From JBHHWH01 sp046756405 (GTDB lineage: Bacteria; Actinomycetota; Acidimicrobiia; Spongiisociales; ZC4RG35), in the NCBI GenBank assembly GCA_046756405.1, contig JBHHWH010000023.1:1-32465 (forward strand): DNA of 32,465 bases, in the 5' to 3' direction. Below the pieces are notes generated by a model. It did no database searches. It was not told where the DNA came from and saw only the letters and a program-made list of their open reading frames with translations. The translations under genes and the position numbers were made by a program. The first letter of the stretch is position 1. Each line of letters begins with the position of its first letter. Below, piece after piece: positions 20,735-29,190 of this stretch.

Positions 20735-23154
20735 CGGAGAAGGTCCTGGTCACCATCGACGGCGTCGAGCGGGAGGTCCCGGACGGGACGCTGCTCATCA
20801 AGGCCGCCCAGGACACCGGCACCTACATTCCCCGCTTCTGCTGGCACGAGCGGATGAAGCCGGTGGGCATGTGCCGTATGTGCCTCGTTGAGATCGACAG
20901 CCCTCGCGGTCCGATGTTGGTCACTTCCTGCACCACGCCGGTGAGGGAGGGAATGGTGGTGGACACCGAGAGCGACACGGTGAAGAAGGCCCAGGAGGCG
21001 GTGCTGGAGCTCCTTCTCGCCAACCACCCCCTCGACTGCCCCGTCTGTGACAAGGGCGGGGAGTGCCCCCTCCAGGATCAGGCCCTCTCCCACGGTCCCG
21101 GGGAGAGCCGGTTCGTGGAGATAAAGCGCCACTACGAGAAGCCGATCCGCCTCTCCAACCTGGTCCTCCTCGACCGGGAGCGCTGCATTCTCTGCGCCCG
21201 TTGCACCCGGTTCTGTGAGGAGATCTCCGGTGATCCTCTCATCGAGTTCAAGGGTCGCGGCAACGCCACCGAGGTCAACACCTTCCCCGATCAGCCCTTC
21301 TCCTCCTACTTCTCGGGCAACACGGTCCAGATCTGCCCGGTGGGTGCCCTCACCGCCAAGCCGTACCGGTTCCGGGCCCGACCCTGGGATCTGGACAGGG
21401 TGGAGAGCTCCTCCCTCTTCGACACCGCCCACCCCCGGATCGAGGTCCACGCCTCCCAGAATCGGCTCCTCAGATACCTCGGGGTAGACAACCCGCACAC
21501 CAACCGCGGGTGGCTCTCGGACAAGGACCGCTTCGGCTTCCAATACCTCGACTCCCCGGAACGGGTCACCGCTCCGCTGGTACGTCGCGACGGGAAGCTG
21601 GTGGAGACCGACTGGGCCGAGGCCCTGGACATCGTGGCCAACCGCCTCAGCTTGATCCGGGACGACGAGGGCGACACCCTGGCGGTGCTGGGAGGAGCCC
21701 AGGGCACCAACGAGGACGCCTACGCCCTGTCCAAGTTCGCCCGGGTGGTGTTGGGCACCAACCACATCGACTCCAGGATGGGTGATGAGCTTGCCCCCCA
21801 TTTTCTCGCTGCCACCGTGGACCGGGCCCGGATCGACGACCTCGACTCCGCCGACACCATCCTCGTATGGGGTCCCGATCTCAAAGAGCGCCACCCCACC
21901 CTCTATCTCCGAGTGCGCCGGGCCGCCCAGGAGCTGGACGCTCGCTTGGTGGTGGTTCATCCCCGGGCCACCGGCCTCGACGACCGGGCCGCCCACATCC
22001 TTCGCTACCGCCCCGGAGCGGGGTTCGACCTCCTTCAGGCCATCGCCGCCGGTGAGCACCCCGAGGTGGCAGCGGCCCTGGAAGCAGAGAAGGTGGTTGC
22101 CCTGGTGGGTGTCGCCTCACTGGCCGACGGTCCCGTCCTGGCCGAAGCAGTGGCCGACCTGGTGCGCCAGCGTGCCGGCACCGCTTGCCTCCTCCCCCTC
22201 GACGACAGGGCCAACGTCTACGGCGCCCTGGACATGGGCCTCGCCCCCGACCTGCTCCCCGGTCGGGTCGCCCTCGATTCGGTGGGCTGCGCCAATCTGG
22301 CCGCCTCCTGGGGGGACATCCCCCGGGTGCCGGGACGGGACACGTCGGGGATCCTGGAGGGCCTGGCCTCCGGGGAGCTGCGGGGCCTCGTCCTGGTTGG
22401 TGCCGACCCGGTAGGCGACTTCCCCGAGCCCGAGCTTGCCGCCGAGGCGCTGGACATAGCCGAGTTCGTCGTCTCCGTCGACCTGTTCCTCCACGACTCC
22501 AACCGGAACGCCAACGTGATCCTGCCGGCGGCCGGTTTCGCCGAGAAGGAGGGGACGGTGACCAACATCGAAGGGCGGATCCAGAAGGTGAACCAGATCC
22601 GCCCGCTCCTGGGCCAGGCCCGGCCAGAGTGGTCGGTCTTCGACGACCTGGCTGTTCTCATGGGCGCCCCGCTGGGTCTTTCCTCGGCGGAGCTGGTCTT
22701 CAAGGAGCTGGCCACGGTCTCCCCCGCCTACGAAGGCCTCTCCTGGGCGATGGTGGAAACCAAAGGCCGCGACGGGGTGGTCATCCCCCTCCATGGCGCC
22801 CAGCCGCTCAACCACATCCCGGTGTCCGTCACCGGGGAGGGGGATCGTCCCCCGGCCGGGCTGGCGCTTCATCAGGGGAGGGTCATGTACGACGGCGGGG
22901 TCCGTCTCCGTCACTGCTCCTCCCTGGCTCCCCTCGCCTCCGGTGCGGTGGTCTATCTGCACCCCGCCGACGCCTCTCGGCTCGGAGCCGAACATGGCGA
23001 CCGGGTCCGGGTTTCCACCCGGGTCGGGCATGGCGAGTTCACCCTCGTCGTGGACGAGGGGACTCCCCAAGAAGTGGTCTACGTGCCCCTCAACCAGCCA
23101 GGCGCCCCCGCCCTGGGTACGGGCGTCGAAGTGAGCCTGGAGGTGGTGGGATGA
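20731..23154 (+). CDS. nuoG: NADH-quinone oxidoreductase subunit G, lacking the N7 cluster site
   Basis: The 807-aa 75-kDa-type subunit has an N-terminal ferredoxin domain (CWHERMKPVGMCRMC, N1b), the His-Cys motif HPLDCPVCDKGGEC (N5), and CILCARCTRFC with CPVGAL (N4), followed by a molybdopterin-oxidoreductase-like domain without its cofactor. The four cysteines that hold the optional N7 cluster in E. coli, Thermus and mycobacterial-type NuoG are absent: the stretch after CPVGAL reads RVESSSLFDTAHPRIEVH, with no Cys. The start at 20731 comes from the ATGA overlap with nuoF; the longer open frame to 20446 reads through nuoF. It carries electrons from NuoF towards NuoI. Confidence 0.95.
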   Translation: MTEKVLVTIDGVEREVPDGTLLIKAAQDTGTYIPRFCWHERMKPVGMCRMCLVEIDSPRGPMLVTSCTTPVREGMVVDTESDTVKKAQEAVLELLLANHPLDCPVCDKGGECPLQDQALSHGPGESRFVEIKRHYEKPIRLSNLVLLDRERCILCARCTRFCEEISGDPLIEFKGRGNATEVNTFPDQPFSSYFSGNTVQICPVGALTAKPYRFRARPWDLDRVESSSLFDTAHPRIEVHASQNRLLRYLGVDNPHTNRGWLSDKDRFGFQYLDSPERVTAPLVRRDGKLVETDWAEALDIVANRLSLIRDDEGDTLAVLGGAQGTNEDAYALSKFARVVLGTNHIDSRMGDELAPHFLAATVDRARIDDLDSADTILVWGPDLKERHPTLYLRVRRAAQELDARLVVVHPRATGLDDRAAHILRYRPGAGFDLLQAIAAGEHPEVAAALEAEKVVALVGVASLADGPVLAEAVADLVRQRAGTACLLPLDDRANVYGALDMGLAPDLLPGRVALDSVGCANLAASWGDIPRVPGRDTSGILEGLASGELRGLVLVGADPVGDFPEPELAAEALDIAEFVVSVDLFLHDSNRNANVILPAAGFAEKEGTVTNIEGRIQKVNQIRPLLGQARPEWSVFDDLAVLMGAPLGLSSAELVFKELATVSPAYEGLSWAMVETKGRDGVVIPLHGAQPLNHIPVSVTGEGDRPPAGLALHQGRVMYDGGVRLRHCSSLAPLASGAVVYLHPADASRLGAEHGDRVRVSTRVGHGEFTLVVDEGTPQEVVYVPLNQPGAPALGTGVEVSLEVVG

Positions 23155-24248
23155 CTCTTGCCCAGTTCGGGATCGTTGTCGCCAGGGTGGCGCTCACCTT
23201 CGGGCTGCTGCTCCTGGTGACCATCCTCAACGTGTGGGCGGAGCGAAAAATCGTTGCCGACATGCAGAACCGTATCGGTCCCAACCGGGCCGGGCCCTGG
23301 GGGATCCTCCAGACCGTGGCCGACGGGATGAAGCTCTTCTTCAAGGAGTCGGTGACACCGCGCAAGGTGGAGATGGGGATGTACGTGTTGGCCCCCTTCC
23401 TCGCCGTAATGCCCGCCTTCCTCATGTTCATGGTCGTCCCCTGGGGAGGATCGTTCACCGTGGGCGGCCGGGAGTTGGTCCTCCAGGGCACCGATCTCAA
23501 TATCGGGCTGTTGTTCATCCTGGCGATGTCGTCCTTGGCGGTCTACGCCGTGGTGATGGCGGGTTGGGCTTCGGGCTCCAAGTACCCACTGCTGGGTGGA
23601 ATCCGCGCCACCGCCCAGGCCATCTCGTATGAGGCGGCGATGGGCCTAGCCATGGTGTCGGTGGTCGTGTTCACCGCCACCCAGGGCGATGGTGGAGGGA
23701 CCCTCTCCTTGGCAGAGATCGTGGCTCGTCAGTCGGGAAACTGGGGAGACATCGCACCGATCTTCTCCGTGGTGCCCCGATGGAACCTCTTCCCCCAGTT
23801 CGTAGCCTTCGCCATCTTCTTCATCGCCATCATCGCCGAGACCAACCGGGCGCCCTTCGATCTGGTAGAAGCCGAACAGGAGCTGGTAGGCGGATTCCAC
23901 ACCGAATACTCGGGCATGCGCTTCGCCATGTTCTTCCTCGCCGAGTACATCAACATCTTCACCATGTCGGCGATCGCCGCCACCCTCTTCCTCGGCGGCT
24001 GGAACGGACCCACCTTCGAAGGGCTCGTCCCCGGGATTGTCTCGGCGCTGCTGCCCACGGTCTGGTTCCTGGTCAAGACCTACGCCATTGTCTTCCTCTT
24101 CTTCTGGATCCGGGCCACCCTTCCCCGTCTCCGCTACGACCAGCTCATGAGCCTTGGTTGGAAACGCCTCATCCCCACCGCCCTGGCCTGGCTGATCATC
24201 TCCACTGTCGTCACCGCCTTTCGCCGCTTCGGAGCACCCTGGAGTTAG
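23151..24248 (+). CDS. nuoH: NADH-quinone oxidoreductase subunit H
   Basis: The 365-aa membrane subunit has about eight helices and contacts the quinone tunnel. Hallmarks are AERKIVADMQNRIGPNRAGP and ETNRAPFDLVEAEQELVGG (both family signature patterns), followed by EYSGMRFAMFFLAEY. The start at 23151 overlaps the nuoG stop by ATGA; the frame open upstream to 22185 is only Arg/Gly/Pro-rich antisense-like sequence inside nuoG and is not coding. The next gene begins 2 bp after its stop. Confidence 0.96.
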   Translation: MTLAQFGIVVARVALTFGLLLLVTILNVWAERKIVADMQNRIGPNRAGPWGILQTVADGMKLFFKESVTPRKVEMGMYVLAPFLAVMPAFLMFMVVPWGGSFTVGGRELVLQGTDLNIGLLFILAMSSLAVYAVVMAGWASGSKYPLLGGIRATAQAISYEAAMGLAMVSVVVFTATQGDGGGTLSLAEIVARQSGNWGDIAPIFSVVPRWNLFPQFVAFAIFFIAIIAETNRAPFDLVEAEQELVGGFHTEYSGMRFAMFFLAEYINIFTMSAIAATLFLGGWNGPTFEGLVPGIVSALLPTVWFLVKTYAIVFLFFWIRATLPRLRYDQLMSLGWKRLIPTALAWLIISTVVTAFRRFGAPWS

Positions 24249-24250
24249 TC

Positions 24251-24907
24251 ATGGGAGTGTTGAGCGCCATCCTCAAGGGTCTGCGGGTGACGGGGGGGAT
24301 CATGGTCCGCACCATCACCGGCGACGAGCTGGTCACGACTCAGTACCCCAAGGAGTTCCGGGACAAGCCCCAGCGGTTCCACGGCCGCCATGTCCTCAAC
24401 CGATACCCCGACGGGATGGAGAAGTGCATCGGCTGCGAGCTGTGCGCCGGCGCCTGCCCGGCCCGATGCATCTACGTCCGCGGAGCCGACAACGATCCTG
24501 AGATCCCCAGCTCGCCGGGGGAGCGGTACGGCTACGTGTACGAGATCAACATGCTGCGTTGCATCTTCTGCGGGCTGTGCGTCGAAGCCTGTCCCACCGA
24601 GGCGATCACCATGACCCAGCTCTTCGAGATGTCCACCACCAACCGTGAGAACGCCATCTACACCAAGGAGACCCTGTTGATGGATACCCAGGGCCGGGTG
24701 CCGCACATGTTCCCCGATGACCCACTGGCCGACCTCAGCGAGCTGGATCACGCCGACGGATGGGTGAGGGCCACCGCTCCTTCGGGAGTGGCCGCCTACC
24801 AAGGAGTCAGGATGTGGAGGGGAACCCCAGGGCCGGGCTCGTGGGACCCGGAGCCGGCTCAGGACGTCCGCGACGCCGGACCCAGCGAGGAGGAAGCCGA
24901 TGGCTGA
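24251..24907 (+). CDS. nuoI: NADH-quinone oxidoreductase subunit I
   Basis: The 218-aa 23-kDa-type subunit carries clusters N6a and N6b: CIGCELCAGACPARC and CIFCGLCVEACPTEA. An amphipathic N-terminus (MGVLSAILKGLRVT) lies on the membrane arm. The C-terminal part (about 45 residues after PDDPLADLSEL) is a Pro/Glu/Gly-rich extension. It passes electrons from NuoG to NuoB. The start is ATG 24251, just after the nuoH stop; the upstream open frame lies within nuoH and is not used. It overlaps nuoJ by 8 nt. Confidence 0.96.
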   Translation: MGVLSAILKGLRVTGGIMVRTITGDELVTTQYPKEFRDKPQRFHGRHVLNRYPDGMEKCIGCELCAGACPARCIYVRGADNDPEIPSSPGERYGYVYEINMLRCIFCGLCVEACPTEAITMTQLFEMSTTNRENAIYTKETLLMDTQGRVPHMFPDDPLADLSELDHADGWVRATAPSGVAAYQGVRMWRGTPGPGSWDPEPAQDVRDAGPSEEEADG

Positions 24908-25421
24908 GCCCCTCCTCTTCGTGCTGATGGCCATTGGTGCCCTGGCGGGGGCGGTGGCGGTGGTGGTGGCTCGCAACCCGGTCCATTCGGCGATGGGACT
25001 CATGGGCACCCTGTTCTCGGTGGCAGTCCTCTACGTACTCCAGCTCGCCCACCTGGTGGCGGCGGTCCAGATCATCGTCTACGCCGGGGCGGTGATGACC
25101 CTGTTCCTGTTCGTCATCATGATGATCGGGGTGGACAAACGGGAGGACATCAGCGACAGCCTGCCCTTCCAGCGGGTCGGAGTGGCCGCGCTCACCTTGG
25201 TGATCGTGTTCTTTGTGGCTGCCCTGACCCTCTTCGGCGAGTTCGACTGGGTTCCGGCCGCTGGCGAAACGAACCCCTCCCTGACCAACGGGACCGTCCA
25301 GGCGGTAGCCGAGCCCATGTTTACCCGATGGGTCCTGGCCTTCGAGGCCACGGCCTTGCTGCTGACGATCGCTGCCGCCGGGGCTGTCGCCCTCGCCCAG
25401 TACCGCAGGAGGAGCCCATGA
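24900..25421 (+). CDS. nuoJ: NADH-quinone oxidoreductase subunit J
   Basis: The 173-aa, five-helix membrane subunit has the family segment NPVHSAMGLMGTLFSVAVLYVLQ, quoted in part, and VQIIVYAGAVMTLFLFVIMMIG, whose helix 3 carries the pi-bulge region. A loop with DWVPAAGETNPSL separates helices 4 and 5. It starts 8 nt inside nuoI and ends by ATGA overlap with nuoK. Confidence 0.94.
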   Translation: MAEPLLFVLMAIGALAGAVAVVVARNPVHSAMGLMGTLFSVAVLYVLQLAHLVAAVQIIVYAGAVMTLFLFVIMMIGVDKREDISDSLPFQRVGVAALTLVIVFFVAALTLFGEFDWVPAAGETNPSLTNGTVQAVAEPMFTRWVLAFEATALLLTIAAAGAVALAQYRRRSP

Positions 25422-25723
25422 TCGTCGACGCGGGCTGGTACATGACCCTGGCAGCCGCCCTATTCCTCATCGGTTCTGTAGGGCTTCTGCTCCGTCGCAA
25501 CGCCTTGATCATGTTCATGTGCATCGAGCTGATGCTCAATGCGGTGAACCTGACCCTGATAGCGGCAGGCCGGGCCCTCAACGATCTGTCGGGTCAGGTA
25601 GCGGTCTTCTTCATCCTCGTGGTTGCCGCCGCCGAGGTGGTGGTGGGGCTGGCCATCATCGTGTCCATCTTCCGCCAGCGGTCCTCGGCGTCGGTGGATG
25701 AGCTATCGGAGATGAGCGGGTGA
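25418..25723 (+). CDS. nuoK: NADH-quinone oxidoreductase subunit K
   Basis: The 101-aa, three-helix antiporter-like subunit keeps the conserved membrane glutamates in MFMCIELMLNAVNL and AAAEVVVGLAIIV, which are needed for proton transfer. An AGGAGG ribosome site precedes ATG 25418, which overlaps the nuoJ stop. The C-terminus ends in a short acidic tail (DELSEMSG). A 57-bp gap follows before nuoL. Confidence 0.95.
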   Translation: MIVDAGWYMTLAAALFLIGSVGLLLRRNALIMFMCIELMLNAVNLTLIAAGRALNDLSGQVAVFFILVVAAAEVVVGLAIIVSIFRQRSSASVDELSEMSG

Positions 25724-25780
25724 CAGGTTTGACTGCCGACCGACTTCGCTCCTCGGCACCTTTCGGTCTGGAGATCTCCC

Positions 25781-27667
25781 ATGATTGAGATTCTCTGGCT
25801 GATCATCGCCCTGCCACTCGCTGGAGCTGTGCTGCTCCACTTTGCCGGCCGGTACCTGCGTGAACCCCTGGCGGGATGGCTGGCCTCGGCGGCGATCGGT
25901 GGTTCGTTCCTGGTGTCCCTCATCGGCGCCCTCCCCTTCTTCGCCGGGACCGGAGAGGCGGAGACGGTCCTGGGTTGGGATTGGATGCCCGCCATCGGTG
26001 CCCGCATGGAGCTTTTGTGGGATCCCCTCTCCGCCCTCATGGCCCTGGTGGTCACCGGGGTCGGCGCCCTGATCCACGTCTTTGCCATCGGCTACATGGG
26101 AGGCGACGAGCGGTTCTCCCGCTTCTTCACCTACCTCAACCTGTTCGCCGCTTCGATGCTCACCCTGGTCCTGGCCGGCAACTACGCCATGCTCTTCCTC
26201 GGTTGGGAGCTGGTGGGGCTCTGCTCCTATTTGCTGATCGGTTTCTGGTTCACCCGTACCTCGGCCGCTGCGGCCGCCAAGAAGGCTTTCGTGGTCAATC
26301 GCATCGGCGACTTCGGCTTCATGGTCGGCCTGATGTTGGTGTTCACCACCTTCGGCACCCTCTCCTATGCCGGGATCTTCGAGGCGGCCCCCGAGGAGCT
26401 GACCACCGGGCTGGCCACTGTGATCGGTTTGCTCTTCGTGGTGGGGGCGGCTGGGAAGTCGGCTCAGATCCCCCTCTACGTGTGGCTTCCCGACGCCATG
26501 GAGGGCCCAACCCCGGTCTCTGCCTTGATCCACGCCGCCACCATGGTGACCGCCGGCGTCTACCTTGTGGCCCGCTCGGCGCCGATCTTCGATCTCGCTC
26601 CCGCGGCTCAGGTCACGGTGGCCACGGTGGGGGCGCTCACCGCCCTGTGGGCGGCCACCATCGCTATGGCTCAGCGGGACGTGAAAAAGGTCCTGGCTTA
26701 CTCCACCATCTCCCAACTGGGATACATGTTCCTCGCCGTGGGAACCACCGCCTATGTGGCGGGCATCTTCCATCTCATGACCCACGCCTTCTTCAAGGCT
26801 CTCCTCTTCCTCGCTGCTGGCTCGGTGATTCACGCCATGGCGGGAGAACAGGACATGGGCAAGATGGGTGGGCTGTTCAAGAAGATGCCGGTGACGGCCA
26901 CCACCATGGGTATCGCCACCCTGGCGATCGCGGGCATGCCGCCTTTGGCCGGTTTCTGGTCCAAGGACGAGATCCTCGGTGCGGCCTTCGCCCGGGGCGG
27001 GTGGTATTCGGTGCTGTGGATCATCGGGCTCGTCACCGCCCTTCTCACTGCCTTCTACATGACCCGTCAGTGGGTACTCGTCTTCCTCGGCGAACCCCGA
27101 TGGGAGGAGGGGGTCACTCCCCACGAGTCACCCCGGGTGATGACCCTTCCCCTGGTGGTGCTGGCGGGCCTCTCCGTGGTGGGTGGCCTGGTCAACACTC
27201 CCTTCCGCACCACCCTGGAACACTTCCTGGAGCCAGCCTTCGAGCGGGTTCAGCTCCTGCTTCCCCCCGAGGACTCCGGTACCTTCCTGGTCCTCGCCGG
27301 CCTGTCCGTGCTCGCCGGGATAGCGGGGATCGTTGCCGCCTGGCTTGCCTACCGGCGGCCTGCCCCCCAGTGGCGAGCCTTCGAAGAGGGGCTCGACCCT
27401 CTGTGGAGCGTCTGGGAGCAGGCCTATTCGGTGGACGACTTCTACGGCAAGGTGTTGGTAGCTCCGGGTAAGCGGGCGGCGGTGGCCGCCGCCTTCGGCA
27501 TCGACCTTCCCGTGATCGACGGGGCGGTCAACGGTGTGGGGCGGGCGGTTCGCCGGGTCGGCGACTGGATCCGTCCTCTCCAGACCGGCTACGTCCGCAA
27601 CTATGCCGCCCTGTTTCTCGCCGGGACGGTGCTGGTGGTCATCTGGCTCGTGGCGGGGGGATCTTGA
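25781..27667 (+). CDS. nuoL: NADH-quinone oxidoreductase subunit L
   Basis: The 628-aa antiporter-like proton pump subunit has about 16 helices. Conserved blocks are WDPLSALMALVV, LGWELVGLCSYLLIGFW (helix 5 Glu), PLYVWLPDAMEGPTPVSALIHAATMV and HAFFKALLFL. The C-terminal part contains the lateral helix and a last anchor helix (YAALFLAGTVLVVIWLV). The GGAG in GGAGATCTCC, itself a 10-bp palindrome, is the ribosome site 7 nt before the ATG; folding of this palindrome could mask it. Its stop overlaps the nuoM start region. Confidence 0.96.
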   Translation: MIEILWLIIALPLAGAVLLHFAGRYLREPLAGWLASAAIGGSFLVSLIGALPFFAGTGEAETVLGWDWMPAIGARMELLWDPLSALMALVVTGVGALIHVFAIGYMGGDERFSRFFTYLNLFAASMLTLVLAGNYAMLFLGWELVGLCSYLLIGFWFTRTSAAAAAKKAFVVNRIGDFGFMVGLMLVFTTFGTLSYAGIFEAAPEELTTGLATVIGLLFVVGAAGKSAQIPLYVWLPDAMEGPTPVSALIHAATMVTAGVYLVARSAPIFDLAPAAQVTVATVGALTALWAATIAMAQRDVKKVLAYSTISQLGYMFLAVGTTAYVAGIFHLMTHAFFKALLFLAAGSVIHAMAGEQDMGKMGGLFKKMPVTATTMGIATLAIAGMPPLAGFWSKDEILGAAFARGGWYSVLWIIGLVTALLTAFYMTRQWVLVFLGEPRWEEGVTPHESPRVMTLPLVVLAGLSVVGGLVNTPFRTTLEHFLEPAFERVQLLLPPEDSGTFLVLAGLSVLAGIAGIVAAWLAYRRPAPQWRAFEEGLDPLWSVWEQAYSVDDFYGKVLVAPGKRAAVAAAFGIDLPVIDGAVNGVGRAVRRVGDWIRPLQTGYVRNYAALFLAGTVLVVIWLVAGGS

Positions 27668-29190
27668 TGCTCACCTGGATCATCCTGGTTCCCGTCATCG
27701 GCGCCGCGGTGGTAGCCCTGGTGCCGGGGCGTAACCGCGAGGTTCATCTGCCCCTGGGCATCGCCCTGTCGATCCTCCCCCTGGCTTTGGCTGGCTATCT
27801 CTTCTACGTCTTCGAGCCTGTGGCCGGATACCAGTTCGTCCAGCGGGCCGACTGGTACCAGCCTTGGGGCCTGTCCTGGTATCTGGGGGTGGACGGGATC
27901 TCCCTTCCCATGGTGCTGCTCACCACGATCCTGGTCCCCATCGCCTTGGGGGCCTCCACCTCGATCACCAAACGGACCAAGGAGTTCGTGGTCTACACGC
28001 TCATGCTGGAGGCGGGGATGATTGGGGTCTTCCTCGCCCTCGACCTGTTCTTATTCTTTGTCTTCTTTGAGGCGATCCTCATCCCCATGTACTTCATCAT
28101 CGGGATCTGGGGGAGTGAGCGTCGCATCTACGCTGCGGTCAAGTTCTTCCTCTACACCGCCTTCGGCTCGGCGCTGATGCTCGCCGCCATCATTGCCCTG
28201 GTGGTCACTTACGCCAACCAGTTCGGAGTCTCCAGCTTCGCCCTGTCCGACCTGATGGAAGTGAGCCTGTCCACGGGCGCTGAACGGTGGCTGTTCGCCG
28301 CCTTCGCCCTGGCCTTCGCCATAAAGGTGCCTCTCTTCCCCCTCCACACCTGGCTTCCCGACGCCCACACCGAGGCGCCCACCGCGGGCTCGGTCCTCCT
28401 GGCCGGTGTCCTGCTGAAACTGGGCACCTACGGTCTATTGCGCTTCAACCTGTCCCTCTTCCCCCAAGCCTCCGTGGACGCTGTCTGGATCATGGGCATC
28501 CTGGCGGTGGTTGGGATCGTCTATGGGGCCGCGGTGGCCATCGTCCAGCCCGACCTGAAACGGCTGGTGGCTTACTCCTCGGTCTCCCACCTCGGTTTCA
28601 TCGTGTTGGGTACCTTCGCCCTCACCGCCGGATCCCTTCAAGGGGCGGTCATCCAGAACGTCAACCATGGGCTCACCACCGGCGCCCTCTTCCTCTTGGT
28701 GGGGATGCTCTACGAGCGGCGCCACACCAAACAGATCGCCGAGTTCGGGGGCTTGCAGAAGGTCATGCCAACTTACGCCGGGTTCTTCCTGTTCATGAGC
28801 TTCGCCTCGATTGGGCTGCCCGGACTCAACGGCTTCGTCGGGGAGTTCCTGGTGCTCCTCGGCAGCTACGCCACCCTGCCCGTGCTGGCGATCATCGCCG
28901 CCTCGGGAGTGATCCTGGCGGCGATCTATCTCCTCTGGGCCTACGAGCGGGTATTCACCGGGGTTCCGGACAAGGAGGAGAACAGGCTTCTCTCCGACCT
29001 GTCGGTGCGGGAGGTAGCCCTGCTGGCTCCCATCGCCATCCTGGTGCTGGTGATCGGGCTCTACCCCAAGGTCCTCCTCGACAAGATCGGCCCCTCCACC
29101 GACGCCGCGCTCGACCACGTTGTTGCCGAGACCGGCTACGTAGTCAGCGACTCCGGTCCCGTGCTGTTCCTTTCCGGAGGTGAGGGTTGA
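27667..29190 (+). CDS. nuoM: NADH-quinone oxidoreductase subunit M
   Basis: The 507-aa antiporter-like membrane subunit has about 14 helices. Conserved blocks are DGISLPMVLLTTILVP, FFVFFEAILIPMYFIIGIWG (helix 5 Glu), PLFPLHTWLPDAHTEAPTAGS and YSSVSHLGF. I use ATG 27667, which shares one base with the nuoL stop (TGATG); a TTG three bases earlier is an alternative start. It pumps protons in the middle of the membrane arm. Confidence 0.96.
   Translation: MLTWIILVPVIGAAVVALVPGRNREVHLPLGIALSILPLALAGYLFYVFEPVAGYQFVQRADWYQPWGLSWYLGVDGISLPMVLLTTILVPIALGASTSITKRTKEFVVYTLMLEAGMIGVFLALDLFLFFVFFEAILIPMYFIIGIWGSERRIYAAVKFFLYTAFGSALMLAAIIALVVTYANQFGVSSFALSDLMEVSLSTGAERWLFAAFALAFAIKVPLFPLHTWLPDAHTEAPTAGSVLLAGVLLKLGTYGLLRFNLSLFPQASVDAVWIMGILAVVGIVYGAAVAIVQPDLKRLVAYSSVSHLGFIVLGTFALTAGSLQGAVIQNVNHGLTTGALFLLVGMLYERRHTKQIAEFGGLQKVMPTYAGFFLFMSFASIGLPGLNGFVGEFLVLLGSYATLPVLAIIAASGVILAAIYLLWAYERVFTGVPDKEENRLLSDLSVREVALLAPIAILVLVIGLYPKVLLDKIGPSTDAALDHVVAETGYVVSDSGPVLFLSGGEG

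Noticed and set aside
25703..27124. 473-aa minus-strand open frame inside nuoL
   Set aside because: It is a Gly/His/Glu-rich shadow of a well-conserved plus-strand gene. The same applies to the 29136-30221 and 20695-22059 frames.
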